DNA of 64,000 nucleotides, taken from assembly GCA_963753165.1 (NCBI GenBank), contig CAVWBP010000002.1, forward strand, positions 124,001-188,000. Direction: 5' to 3'. Position 1 is the first letter of the stretch. The number at the start of each line of letters is the position of its first letter. The notes below the pieces were generated by a model. It was given only the letters and a program-made list of their open reading frames with translations. It made no database searches and was not told the origin of the DNA. Origin of the DNA: JAKLQR01 sp963753165. GTDB taxonomy: Bacteria > Nitrospirota > Thermodesulfovibrionia > Thermodesulfovibrionales > SM23-35. The position numbers were made by a program, and so were the translations under genes. Shown here in pieces: positions 44,667 to 54,815 of this stretch.

Positions 44667-44927
44667 ATGAAAAAATCTCTTGGCATGTTCATAATGATTT
44701 GTTTTGCAACATTTTATGCCTTTAATGTTGCTAATGCTGGCGTATGGGATAAATGTAAGGTCTGTCACAATGGGAATATGGCTCCCGATGAGAAGACATT
44801 AAAAGAGAAGTATAAAACAGCGGATGAATTGACTAAAGCTGCGAAAGAATCGCTAAACTCGATGATGAAAAACTATAAGGGCGATGCAGACCTGAAAGAA
44901 GCAGCGAAATATCTCGGTTTGGAATAA
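44667..44927 (+). CDS. Small monohaem c-type cytochrome
   Basis: The 86-residue protein has a signal peptide (MKKSLGMFIMICFATFYAFNVANA). A mature part of about 62 residues follows with one haem site CKVCH (Cys30, Cys33, His34) and candidate axial Met at 66/67 (LNSMMKNY). This is a class I-like periplasmic electron carrier. A strong aaaggagaa lies before the ATG. It is next to the IS element and upstream of the PAS sensor, with no clear enzyme partner nearby. Confidence 0.85.
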   Translation: MKKSLGMFIMICFATFYAFNVANAGVWDKCKVCHNGNMAPDEKTLKEKYKTADELTKAAKESLNSMMKNYKGDADLKEAAKYLGLE

Positions 44928-45123
44928 ACTTCCTATTTCAAATAAAATCGCCACCATTTAACCTTTCAGGGAATATCAGATGCCGTATTAACTGCTTCCC
45001 GTAACAAACCGGCATCGACATATTTTAAAGAGTGTATGCTACAAGCGGAAATAGAGAGGTATAATTTATCTGTCTTTAAAGAAATGTCGTAGATAGAAAG
45101 TACGTTTAAGGGGAAAAGGGTTC

Positions 45124-48100
45124 ATGGATAAAGAACTCCGAATACTGATCCTAGAAGATGTTCCTGCCGACGCTGAATTAGAAGAGCATGGATTAAGAAA
45201 AGCTGGATTGGTATTCACCTCAAAGGTTGTAGATACAAGAGAAGCTTTTCTAAAAGAACTTGAAGAGTTTTTCCCCGATATTATCCTGTCAGATTATGAA
45301 CTTCCTACTTTTGATGGTCTTGCAGCATTAAGAATTGCACAGGAAAAGTGCCCCGATGTGCCTTTTATCTTGGTTACCGGTAAAGTCGGAGAAGAATTTG
45401 TAATTGACAAACTCAAGGACGGTGCAACAGATTATGTATTAAAGAGCAATTTACAGCGTCTTGTCCCCTCGGTAAAGAGGGCATTAAAAGAGGCAGAAGA
45501 GATCACTGAACGGAAACGGTTACGAAGAGTATTGCAAGAGAGCGAGAAGCTGTACCGTCTCTTAGCAGAAAATACAAACGATATGATCACTCGCCATCTG
45601 CCGGATGGAACGTATCTTTATGTTTCTCCTGCCTGCCGCACTCTCTTTGGTTATGAACCTGAAGATTTGATAGGCACAAATGCCTTTACACAGATACATC
45701 CTGAGGATGTCAAAAGGGTCATAACCATCACACAGGAGGCTGTAAGAAAAGGTGGATCTAATGTATCACAATATCGCCACCGAATAAAAGATGGTCAATA
45801 TATTTGGGTAGAGACTACTGGCAAAGTAGTGAAGAATGAAATAACAGGAAATATTGAGGATATCATCTGCGTTGTCCGTGATATTACTGAACGCAAGCAG
45901 GCAGAGGAGGCACAGAAGAAGAGCGAAAATAAATTCAGGAACTTATTTAATAGTGCCAGTGATGCCATTGCTATACATGATATGAAGGGGCACTTCTTTG
46001 AAGTAAATGATACACTCTGCAATCGGCTTGGATACAGCCGTGAAGAGTTATTACGCCTGACTGCTCAGGATATCGATACGGAGGAAAACGCCAATCATGT
46101 TCAGGTAAGAATCAATACGCTGAAAAAGCAGGGATATCTGACATTTGAGACTGCTCATGTGAGTCGTGACGGAAAAGTGATTCCGGTCGAAGTTTCTAGC
46201 AGAATCATTGACTATGAAGGGGAAAAAGCTGTGCTTAGTGTTGCCCGTGACATCACCGAGCGCAAGAAGAATAAGGAGGCGCTGAAGGAAAGGGATCAAA
46301 AGTATCAGTTACTTTTCAATAATGTTAGTGATGCGATAATTGTACACGAAATCTCGCCAAACATCACTGAAGCAGACCGATTTAGAATAATTGAAGCGAA
46401 TGATATCGCTTGCCAATATTTAGGCTATACCCGTGAAGAACTGTTACAAATGGATGTCCGTGAACTTGACGCTACAGAGGCTCCGGGGAATGCGAAAATT
46501 CTACATACATTATTTACAGAAGGACGAGTAATATGGGAAGGCATTCATAAACACAAAGACGGACACAAGATTCCAGTTGAAATCAGCAATCAGCTCTTCA
46601 ATCTCCATGGTAAAGTTATGTCTCTGGCTTCAGCTAGGGACATAACCGAGCGCAAAAAAGCAGAGGCTGCAATGAAACAAAGTGGGAAGAAGCTCAGGAA
46701 TATCGTTGAACATAGTAATGAGCTTTATTATGCTCATGATACCCATCACGCACTTAACTATGCAAGTCCACAATCATTACAAATTCTTGGTTACACTCCT
46801 GAGGAAATGATGATTGAGTGGACAAAACTGGCTACTGAAAACCCGATCAACAAAAAGGGGATAGAAATTACAGAAAAAGCCCTGAAGACAGGCGAGAAAC
46901 AGGAACCTTATTTGCTTGGAACTATATAAAAAGGATAGGAGTAAGGTATTGCTGGAAATTGATGAATCTCCTATAAAAGACAATAAGGGGAAAGTAGTCG
47001 GTATAGTCGGTGCAGCAAGAGATGTCACTGAGCGTGTGAAGGCAGCGGAGGCATTAAAAAAGAGCCAACAACAAATACATATGCTTCTTGATTCTACTGC
47101 TGAGGCTATATACGGGATAGACCTTGAAGGCAAATGTACATTTGTCAATGCAGCTTGCCTTCGTATTCTTGGCTATGATAATGACAGCAAAATACTTGGG
47201 GAAAATATGCATAATTTAATTCATTTTAAATATCCTGATGGTTCTGAATATCCAGCAGCAAAATGTAAGATTTATCAGGCATTCAAAAGGGGAGAAAGAG
47301 TCAATGTAGATGACGAAGTTTTTTGGAAGGCTGACGGAACAAATTTTCCCGCAGAATATTGGTCTTATCCCATTGAAGGAAGAAGGCAAAGTTATCGGAG
47401 CTGTCGTATCATTTATTGATATTACTGAGCGGAAAAAGGCAGAAGAAATTGGATCATATAAGAACTGACCAAATTATTCTCAATAAAGAAGCTCTCCTTG
47501 AATTAACAAGGATGCAAACTCCCGATTTAGAGACATTCTCAAAAATAATAACGTTGATGTGTTCTCAGGTATTGGGCGTGGAGCGAGTAAGTGTCTGGTT
47601 TTACAACAACGTACGTTCTGAGATCATTTGTGAAGCCCTCTACATATTGAGTAAACATATTCATGAAAAAGGATTCAGACTGCAAACGAAAGATTATCCA
47701 AAATATTTTAAAGCATTAGAGGAAGACCCTGTTCTGGCTGTAGACGATGCACATACTGATCCGCGTACAAATGAATTTACTGAGCAGTATCTAAAACCGT
47801 TAGGAATATTTTCTATGATGGATATTCCGATACGAAGACATGGGAAAGTCATCGGTGTTATGTGTTATGAATCCATAGAGTCGAGACAATGGACATATGA
47901 GGATCAGCACTTTGCTGCCTCTGTTGCCCATATAGTTACTACCGCTTTGGAAGATTTTGAGCGCAGAAAAACAGCAGAAGCTCTCAAAGCAAGTGAACAA
48001 GAACTGAAAAAGCGAGTGAATGATCTTGAGGATTTTTATCAGATGGCTGTTGGCAGAGAACTGAGGATGAAAGAATTAAAGGGTGAAATTGCAGAATTAA

Positions 48101-48132
48101 AAGAAGAGTTAGAAAAATACAAAAGTAAATAG
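45124..48132 (+). CDS. Receiver-PAS(x5)-GAF sensor protein without transmitter domain (frameshifted)
   Basis: The N-terminal receiver (LRILILEDVPADAELEEHGL..IILSDYELPTFDG) has the acidic pocket and phospho-Asp. At least five PAS/PAC units follow, each ending in an xxDITERK-type linker. Then comes a GAF domain (LTRMQTPDLETFSKIITLMCSQVLGVERVSVWF..) and a charged coil (MKELKGEIAELKEELEKYKSK). Frame changes lie at about 46920 (extra G), 47385 and 47445. No HisKA, HATPase, GGDEF or DNA-binding domain is encoded before the stop at 48132. The corrected length is about 1003 residues. It may signal by protein contact through the C-terminal coil. Confidence 0.85.
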
Positions 48133-48190
48133 AACAACCCATGCTCGTTTATCTTGCATTGCTTATTCGAAAGGTTATGCCAATCAGGGG

Positions 48191-49183
48191 TCATGGGTAA
48201 TTGACCTTATTCGTAACTGTACAGCGTGGATCAACAGCATCAAGCGAACCATGGAAAAAATAGCTGTGGGCAGGACAGCCGCCTGTGCAGGTGGAATGAT
48301 GACGGCAGGTGTTGAATGTACATTGATTCCCACGGAAGTTTCTGAATTTCTCAAGGACCGGATTGTCCAGAATCTTCTTTAAATCGTCCTTGAAAATATT
48401 TCCCAGGCAGAATTCCCTGAACCCGAAAAACAGATTGCAGGGAAAGACCGCACCGTCAGGCAGAAGGGCCAGTTTTGTGACTCCTGCATCACATCTCGCC
48501 TGTGTCCGGCTGCCATACTTATAAAAGGCAGAGGCCGCAACAAACCCGATGTCGAGAATCCCTTCCAGGCCTTCTTGTATTTTCAGGAAGCATTCCCGGA
48601 ATTCAGGGAACGAGAATTCGGTTACATCGCTTCGTCCGATGATATCTTCATGGAGCAGATAGTACCTTTTCACGCCGAGATTTTTGAGAAACATGACAAG
48701 CTCATGGATTTCATCTTTGTTTTCTGCGGTCAATGTGCTCTTCACAACTGGGTTCTTCCCTGCCCGGACCATGTTTCCTATCCCTTTGACTACCCTGGAG
48801 AAATTATCGGAAACAGTCAACGCGTTGTGTGTCCCGGCAAAACCATGAAGGGAGAACCCGATATTGATTGACTCTGAGGGGATGTCCGCAAGCTCCTCCA
48901 CTTTCTCCGGCAGGCTGCCGTTTGTACTGATATTGAGCGTCATATCGAACGCCGTTACCTGCCGGATGAACTCTTTTATCCAGGGTACGAGCATCGGTTC
49001 TCCCCCCAGGATATCCACTTCCTGAAATCCAGCTTCTGCCAGGATACCGGCAAGGCGTAATGCATCCTCGCGTGACATATCTCTGTATGACGATGCCCCC
49101 TGAATATTCTGATTAAAACAGAACCTGCAGTCCTGATTGCACCGAAGGGTAGGGTAGAACTGTATAAAATAGGGAGAATCCAT
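48191..49183 (-). CDS. Radical SAM/SPASM domain protein
   Basis: The 330-residue enzyme has the [4Fe-4S] SAM motif CNQDCRFC (Cys15, 19, 22) and the SAM-binding GGEP. A C-terminal SPASM-type cluster region is rich in Cys (QARCDAGVTKLALLPDGAVFPCN, NQCTFNTCRHHSTCTGGCPAHS, PRCTV). Such enzymes carry out oxidative maturation of peptides or cofactors. A second radical SAM/SPASM gene with a peptide-binding domain lies 1.5 kb away on the same strand, with a nitroreductase and a ferritin-like gene between on the other strand. The substrate is unknown. Confidence 0.88.
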   Translation of the reverse strand: MDSPYFIQFYPTLRCNQDCRFCFNQNIQGASSYRDMSREDALRLAGILAEAGFQEVDILGGEPMLVPWIKEFIRQVTAFDMTLNISTNGSLPEKVEELADIPSESINIGFSLHGFAGTHNALTVSDNFSRVVKGIGNMVRAGKNPVVKSTLTAENKDEIHELVMFLKNLGVKRYYLLHEDIIGRSDVTEFSFPEFRECFLKIQEGLEGILDIGFVAASAFYKYGSRTQARCDAGVTKLALLPDGAVFPCNLFFGFREFCLGNIFKDDLKKILDNPVLEKFRNFRGNQCTFNTCRHHSTCTGGCPAHSYFFHGSLDAVDPRCTVTNKVNYP

Positions 49184-49257
49184 TTTTATAGTTTTTATTA
49201 TAATTAATCTTGATATTAATTTCGAATGTGATATGATGAAAGAAAAAGGAGCAGCCT

Positions 49258-49887
49258 ATGGATATCATTCAAACAATAAGGGAGAGACGTTCAATAAATT
49301 TCTTCGAACCAGGAAAAACAATCCCTGAAAATACGCTGAGAGAGCTTCTGGAGATTGCAAACCTGGCTCCCTCTTCTTTCAACCTTCAGCCGTGGAAGGT
49401 GATTGTGGTACGGGACCCTGAAAGAAAAAAGGCCTTAAGAGCGTGCGCCTTTAACCAGCCGAAGGTGGAAGAGGCATCCGCAGTGCTCATTATGGTTGCC
49501 GATCCCAGGGGGCTGGAAGAGAATCTCGACCGGATGCTTGACAGCTGGGTGGAACTGGGATATCTGAAGCCGGAGATGAGGGAAACCTATGCTGATATGG
49601 CCAGAAATATCCAGAGCACTGAAGACAGTCTGAAGAGGAAGGTATTCGCGGTAAAGAATACCGCTTTGTTTGCAATGAATCTGATGCTCGCTGCAAAAGG
49701 ATTGGGACTCGAAACCCATCCGATGGACGGGTTCGATGAAGACTGTGTGAAAAATGAGTTCGGCGTCCCCGCAGACAAGATTATCCCGATGCTTGTTGCC
49801 GTGGGATATCTCAAATCAGGGATAACGCTCCTCCCGAGAGCGTTCAGAAGAAATATCGACGAGTTTGTCAGATTCGAGAAGTACTGA
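49258..49887 (+). CDS. Nitroreductase family FMN oxidoreductase
   Basis: The 209-residue protein starts with the family pattern MDIIQTIRERRSINFFEPGKTIPENTLRELLEIANLAPSSFNLQPW, the FMN-binding arginine and serine region, and has the later GLGLETHPMDGFD segment. It has an aaaggagcagcct ribosome binding site. Substrates of this family range from nitroaromatics to quinones, so the reaction is not assigned. It is divergent from the radical SAM gene at 48191-49183, sharing a short AT-rich intergenic region. Confidence 0.9.
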   Translation: MDIIQTIRERRSINFFEPGKTIPENTLRELLEIANLAPSSFNLQPWKVIVVRDPERKKALRACAFNQPKVEEASAVLIMVADPRGLEENLDRMLDSWVELGYLKPEMRETYADMARNIQSTEDSLKRKVFAVKNTALFAMNLMLAAKGLGLETHPMDGFDEDCVKNEFGVPADKIIPMLVAVGYLKSGITLLPRAFRRNIDEFVRFEKY

Positions 49888-49973
49888 CCTCACGGGTGAC
49901 GGGCAACGACGTTGATTATCTCCCGAAAAACGGTTAAACTGAAATTTACAAACTTCTCTATCAGGAGGATGCA

Positions 49974-50474
49974 ATGAATGCCATCGAAATAGCGATCAGA
50001 ATGGAAAAAGACGCAATAGACTTTTACCGGGAAGCTGCAGAAAAAACGACCCATCCGGCCGGGAAGAAGATGTTTCTCAGTGTCACGGAAGATGAAAAGA
50101 GGCATCTGCAGATGCTTTCGCAGATATTCAAAGAGGTGGATATTACCGTGCAGGAAGCCAGCCCGATGAAAAACATGAAAACGGTCTTCGAGTCTTTAAA
50201 AGACGCCATGATGCAGAAGGTGGAGGCGACTAAGGATGAACTTGAGGCCTTTCAGATAGCCATGAAGATGGAACAGGAAGGGGTGGAATTCTACAAGAGA
50301 GCTGAGGCAGAGGCAACGCAGGAAAAAGAGAAAAACCTGTTCAAACGTCTCATCAAGGAAGAGGAACAGCATTATGCCATTTTTTCCAATACCTTTTCTT
50401 TTCTGAACGACACCGGGAACTGGTTTATGTGGGAAGAGCACAGCATTGTTGACGGCGGCACCCCTTGGGCGTAG
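49974..50474 (+). CDS. Ferritin-like (rubrerythrin-type) di-iron protein
   Basis: The 166-residue protein has two ferritin-like helical pairs with ExxH-type motifs: IRMEKDAIDFYREAAEKT, VTEDEKRHLQMLSQIF, MKMEQEGVEFYKRAEAEA and IKEEEQHYAIFSNTF. There is no rubredoxin domain. Proteins of this type bind a di-iron centre and are thought to act in iron or oxygen handling. It has an aggagg ribosome binding site and is followed by a terminator. Confidence 0.85.
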   Translation: MNAIEIAIRMEKDAIDFYREAAEKTTHPAGKKMFLSVTEDEKRHLQMLSQIFKEVDITVQEASPMKNMKTVFESLKDAMMQKVEATKDELEAFQIAMKMEQEGVEFYKRAEAEATQEKEKNLFKRLIKEEEQHYAIFSNTFSFLNDTGNWFMWEEHSIVDGGTPWA

Positions 50475-50496
50475 CGATACAAGAAAAGACATTACA

Positions 50497-50534
50497 AAAA
50501 AGGGAGGACGGATACACCGTCCTCCCTTTTTTTT
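50497..50534. terminator. Strong terminator after the ferritin-like gene
   Basis: aaaaaagggaggacgg pairs with ccgtcctcccttttttt around a 6-base loop. It is flanked by A and T runs, so it can also end the converging radical SAM/peptide transcript. Confidence 0.9.
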
Positions 50535-50555
50535 CGAAAAACTAATCGCGGATGC

Positions 50556-50618
50556 TTAACAGGAACTCTTGCACTTGCAGGTTAAGGAAACCCTCTTCGA
50601 GACTTTCTTGATTGTCAT
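50556..50618 (-). CDS. Putative 20-residue Cys-rich peptide (candidate RiPP precursor)
   Basis: From ATG at 50618 the minus strand encodes MTIKKVSKRVSLTCKCKSSC and a TAA stop. The basic N-terminal half could be a short leader. The C-terminal eight residues hold three Cys (TCKCKSSC), the kind of core modified by radical SAM/SPASM enzymes. A good ribosome binding site (aaaggggg, 8 bases from the ATG) is present. The gene lies 48 bases downstream of the radical SAM/SPASM enzyme with a PqqD-like N-terminal domain, on the same strand, and before a terminator. At 20 codons a chance frame cannot be excluded, but site, composition and context agree. Confidence 0.6.
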   Translation of the reverse strand: MTIKKVSKRVSLTCKCKSSC

Positions 50619-50666
50619 ACAACACACCCCCTTTCGTAGAGGAATCCGGGATTCATTCCCGGAAAT

Positions 50667-51806
50667 TCATATTTTTTTCATTATATCATATGAAAAACAT
50701 TTGTAAAGGTCTTTCCCGTAAGGATTGCCGAGCAAGGCAGCCCTGTATCTGCATCCGCCCCTGCAGGATTCGAGGTGTTCACAGTCACAGGCCAGTTCAT
50801 CGAGCCTCACCGGAATAATCCTCTGCCAGCATTCCCTCAGGCCTTCACCGATCCGGCCGACAGGCTGATCACCATAAAAGGTGCATTTGGCAATACTCCC
50901 GTCGGCCATAATGCTCATGAGATGCATCCCGCAGGCGAACCCGGGAGTGCTTGAATGGAAGCCCTCGCCAAACCCGTATCGCAGATATTTTCCGCCCTGT
51001 TCGGGACTGATCTGAAAGTCGCTGTTGTTCTTAAGCCTGCCATAGACGCAGGGGACATCAACGGTCCAGTCCTTTATTCTTCTCTCTTTAAATATCTTTT
51101 CCATTGCATCGAAGTCGGCAAGGTTTTTTGCATGGACCATGGTTGCGACAGAGACTTCAAATCCGGCAGCAAGAGCTTTGCTCACTGCTTCCATCGCTTT
51201 TCTGAAAGACCCTTTTCCCCTTAATGCGTCGTGGGCGTCTTCAAGCCCGTCTATGCTGACCTGGATTTCGTCTACAGCGAGACCCTTAAGCGAGTGTTCG
51301 TCAATCAGCAGGCCGTTTGTAAAAAGGATCTTTCTGAATGCAAATTCGGGGAGTAATGCATTTACTTCCGGGAATCTGCTATGCAGAAGGGGTTCCCCTC
51401 CGGTAATCATGACCCTTAGTCCCTGCATCGCTTCGAATTCTTTCAGGACAGTCCTGATGTCGACGAACGACAGCTCTGAAAGGACATCCTTATGGATATA
51501 GCAATGCCTGCACTTCAGGTTGCATCGTTCGGTGATCTGCAATTCAAGATAGCGCAGGGAAGGCTCCGGCGACTTGAGAACAGGCGGGTGTTTCACGGGA
51601 GTTTTCATGCGCGTGAGTATCCCCTCTTCCAGACAGTAATCAATGAACTCTTTGTCATCTGAGGGGCATCCGCCATCAGAAGCGCATTTCCTCAGGAATG
51701 CAAAGGACGTTTCATCGAGTTCATAGAGATCGTCTTTCGTGATGTGGTAGACAGAAGGTGTTTCGAGCCATTTCAGGACGACATCCTGCGATAAAAAATA
51801 ATGCAT
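50667..51806 (-). CDS. Peptide-modifying radical SAM/SPASM enzyme with PqqD-like N-terminal domain
   Basis: Residues 1 to about 70 resemble a PqqD/RRE peptide-binding domain (VYHITKDDLYELDETSFAFLRKCAS..EEGILTRM). The radical SAM core follows with CNLKCRHC (Cys95, 99, 102) and ITGGEP. The C-terminal SPASM region (ACGMHLMSIMADGSIAKC.., ACDCEHLESCRGGCRY, DLYKC) would hold auxiliary clusters. This order is typical for maturases of ribosomal peptides. It is the nearest gene to the 20-codon Cys-rich peptide. It resembles, but is not assigned to, described sactipeptide/ranthipeptide or GeoRSP-type systems. Confidence 0.88.
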   Translation of the reverse strand: MHYFLSQDVVLKWLETPSVYHITKDDLYELDETSFAFLRKCASDGGCPSDDKEFIDYCLEEGILTRMKTPVKHPPVLKSPEPSLRYLELQITERCNLKCRHCYIHKDVLSELSFVDIRTVLKEFEAMQGLRVMITGGEPLLHSRFPEVNALLPEFAFRKILFTNGLLIDEHSLKGLAVDEIQVSIDGLEDAHDALRGKGSFRKAMEAVSKALAAGFEVSVATMVHAKNLADFDAMEKIFKERRIKDWTVDVPCVYGRLKNNSDFQISPEQGGKYLRYGFGEGFHSSTPGFACGMHLMSIMADGSIAKCTFYGDQPVGRIGEGLRECWQRIIPVRLDELACDCEHLESCRGGCRYRAALLGNPYGKDLYKCFSYDIMKKI

Positions 51807-51936
51807 GCTTTATTGTACTAAACAAAGCATTTTCCCTGCCAAGGGTTTCATGAATTGCCGAATCCGGCTGCTGATTTATGATATACTAAAAAATACGGGT
51901 AACGTTTCCGATTTTCTGGGGAGCAGAGAAAAAGTA

Positions 51937-53893
51937 ATGAGAGCAAAAATCCTCTGTGTTGATGATGATCCGGAACTCCTCTTTATCAATTCAAGCCTCC
52001 TGCGCCACGCAGGGCATGAAGTCCTCGAAGCGTCGAACGGAAGCGAAGGCCTTTTACTGGCGCGGAAGGAACACCCTGACCTGATCCTCCTTGATGTCAT
52101 GCTTCCGGACATCAACGGCATCGATATCTGCAGACAAATAAAAGCAGACCCTGATTTGGCCGGGACGTATGTAATGCTCATTTCCGGCATGGCGATATCT
52201 TCCGAAAAGCAGGCCCATGGCCTTGATGAAGGCGCGGACGGGTACATAGTGCGCCCTATTTCAGGCCATGAGCTCTTATCCCGGATTCAGGCAATGATCA
52301 GAATCAAAGATACCGAAGCTGCCCTCCGAAAGAGCAAGGAGACCTACCAGATGCTTGTTGATACAATGAATGAGGGTCTCGGCGTGCTCAATGAAAAAGG
52401 CTTTATTACGTTCGTGAATAATAAGACCTGCGATACTGGTCGGCCATCCTCAGGAAGAGATAATCGGAAGGCATGTCTTTGACTTCCTTGATGAAGAAAA
52501 CCGGGCAATGATGCAAAAACAACTGAACCTGCGCACAAAAGGCGACAGCGAATCCTATGAGGTCATCTGGACGAAAAAGGACGGACAGAAAATTCATACC
52601 GTTGTATCCCCACAACCGATATTCGACGCCCAGGGACTGTTTAAGGGGAGTTTTGCAGTTCTTACGGATATAACTGAGCAGAAGCGGGTTCAAAGAGAAC
52701 TCGAAAAGAATCTCTATCAGAAGCGGTTGATCCTTGAATCGGTAGGTGAAGGCATTTATGGCGTCGACAAGGACGGGAATACGATGTTTGTGAACCCGGA
52801 GCTGCTTTTTATGACCGGATATGACGATTATGAACTTCTGGGGCAGAACGCGCATTTCATCTTCCGGCACTCCAGGACCGACGGGACCCCCTATGACAGG
52901 GAAACGTGCCCGATTCTGGATACACTGAGAAACGGGCTGATCTATAAGGTGGGCGATGAAGTGCTCTGGAGAAAAGACGGTACCCGCCTGCCGGTTGAAT
53001 ATACCAGCGCACCGATTATTGAAGAAGGGAACGTTGTTGGCGCGGTTGTTGTGGTGAGGGATGTGACAGAAAGGACACGGGCTGAAGAGGAGATCAGGAA
53101 ATTAAATGAAGAACTCGAGCGGAGGGTTGTCGAACGGACATTTCAGCTCGAAGCTGTCATTAAAGAACTCGAGAATGAGATCATCGAACGGAGAAATGCG
53201 GAAGGCAAGCTCCAGAAATATGCCGAACAGTTACAGGTGCTTTCGAAACGGCTGATTGATGTCCAGGAGGCAGAGCGGCGCTATATTGCGCAGGAACTTC
53301 ACGACGAGGTCGGACAGGCCCTCACCGGAGTGAAGCTTGCCATAGACATGCTTATCAAAGTGCCCTCTGAGAATACCATCGCATGCCTGGGTGAGGTGCG
53401 AGATCTGGTGCAGGAACTCCTTGGACGGGTAAGGAACATGTCGCTTGACCTGCGGCCTTCCATGCTCGATGACCTTGGACTGCTTCCCGCCTTGTTCTGG
53501 CATTTTAACAGGTTCACCAACCAGACGAACGTGAAGATAAGATTCAAGCACGAAGGACTCGATATGCGGTTCCCTTCTGAAATTGAAACCGCAGCATACC
53601 GCATCGTCCAGGAAGCATTGACGAATGTGGCGCGTCATGCCTGCGTGAATGAGGCTTCGGTGTTCGTTGCAAAAAATCACCAGGCGCTGATTATCAAGAT
53701 AGCAGACTCCGGAGTCGGGTTTGATTATGAGACTGTCCTGAATGCACGGAATACGGCCGGGATACGCTGGATGAGCGAAAGGGTTCTGATGCTGAGGGGG
53801 CAACTGCAGATCGATTCATCTCCGGGAAATGGCACCTGCCTGACAGCGAGGATTCCCTTGAAGGATTCTTCTTCTGTGATATCTGCCCAATGA
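51937..53893 (+). CDS. Receiver-PAS-PAS-NarL-type sensor histidine kinase (frameshifted)
   Basis: The N-terminal receiver (AKILCVDDDPELLFINSSLL..LILLDVMLPDINGID) is followed by two PAS domains and a coiled linker. A HisKA_3 dimerisation domain has the phospho-His in YIAQELHDEVGQALTGVKL, and a HATPase has N-box REALTNVARHA and G-box SGVGFD. One frame change near 52430 splits the first PAS domain; after it the reading is GHPQEEIIGRHVFDFLDEEN. The ATG at 51937 is chosen because it begins the receiver; a longer frame from 51805 has no family match. The stop overlaps the LuxR-type regulator start by 4 bases, which makes that regulator the likely partner. Confidence 0.9.
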
Positions 53894-54549
53894 ATGAAGC
53901 TATCGACATTGTCATCGCAGACGATCACCAGATTGTGCGGCTGGGTTTGCGGACGTTACTGGAAAAAGAACCCGGATTCATTATCGCAGGTGAAGCTGCA
54001 AACGGGTATGAGGCTGTAGAGCTCGTAAAGCAGCTGAAACCCCGTGTTTTGATCCTTGACCTGATAATGCCCGGCATAAACGGCATGGGGGTTACGCTGC
54101 AGGCCAAAAAAGACTCACCGGGAACCAGTGTCATTATCCTCTCCATGCATGCGAATGAAGCATATGTGGTGGAAACCCTGAAGAACGGCGCATCTGCGTA
54201 TGTACTGAAAGATTCGACCGGAAGCAATCTTGTTGATGCAGTCCATGCGGTGATCCAGGGAGAGTATTATCTCAGCCCGCCGCTCTCAGAAAAGGCTATA
54301 GAAACATATATACAAATGACAAAAGAGACTTCGCACGACTTGTATGAAACACTTACAGGCCGCGAAAGGGAAATACTTTATTTAGCGGTTACCGGAGACA
54401 GCAACACGGAAATAGCGGAGAAACTCTCGATCAGTCACCGTACTGTAGAGGCCCATCGGTTCAATTTCATGCATAAACTTGGTCTCAGGAAGCAGACCGA
54501 CCTGATACGTTTTGCGGTACAGCGGGGAATACTCCCGGTCAAAGATTAA
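53890..54549 (+). CDS. NarL/FixJ-type response regulator with LuxR HTH
   Basis: The 219-residue regulator has a receiver with acidic pocket DIVIADDHQIVRLGLR, phospho-Asp in LILDLIMPGING and Lys in YVLKDS. A C-terminal LuxR-type HTH follows (LTGREREILYLAVTGDSNTEIAEKLSISHRTVEAHRFNFMHKLGL). It overlaps the upstream kinase as atgA, so the pair is a two-component system. Target genes are unknown. Confidence 0.94.
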   Translation: MNEAIDIVIADDHQIVRLGLRTLLEKEPGFIIAGEAANGYEAVELVKQLKPRVLILDLIMPGINGMGVTLQAKKDSPGTSVIILSMHANEAYVVETLKNGASAYVLKDSTGSNLVDAVHAVIQGEYYLSPPLSEKAIETYIQMTKETSHDLYETLTGREREILYLAVTGDSNTEIAEKLSISHRTVEAHRFNFMHKLGLRKQTDLIRFAVQRGILPVKD

Positions 54550-54815
54550 CCGAAATCCAATATAATATTCTTTTCACTACGTAGTTCTACGAATAGACAT
54601 TTTTGCCGGATTGGTTATTATAAAAATAAGGGTAGTAATTTCTTTTTCCCGATGATCCAATTCAGCGGTAAGTGGGGTAATATCATCGCAAGTTCCTGAA
54701 ATACCTCATTATTTATTACGGCAAAGTATTCTTTCAAGGTAGCGATCAGAGGGGATAGAATCAGTTGTGGGGTAGTTGAACCAGCAGAATTTGCTGTTGT
54801 ATGGATGCGTGCAAT

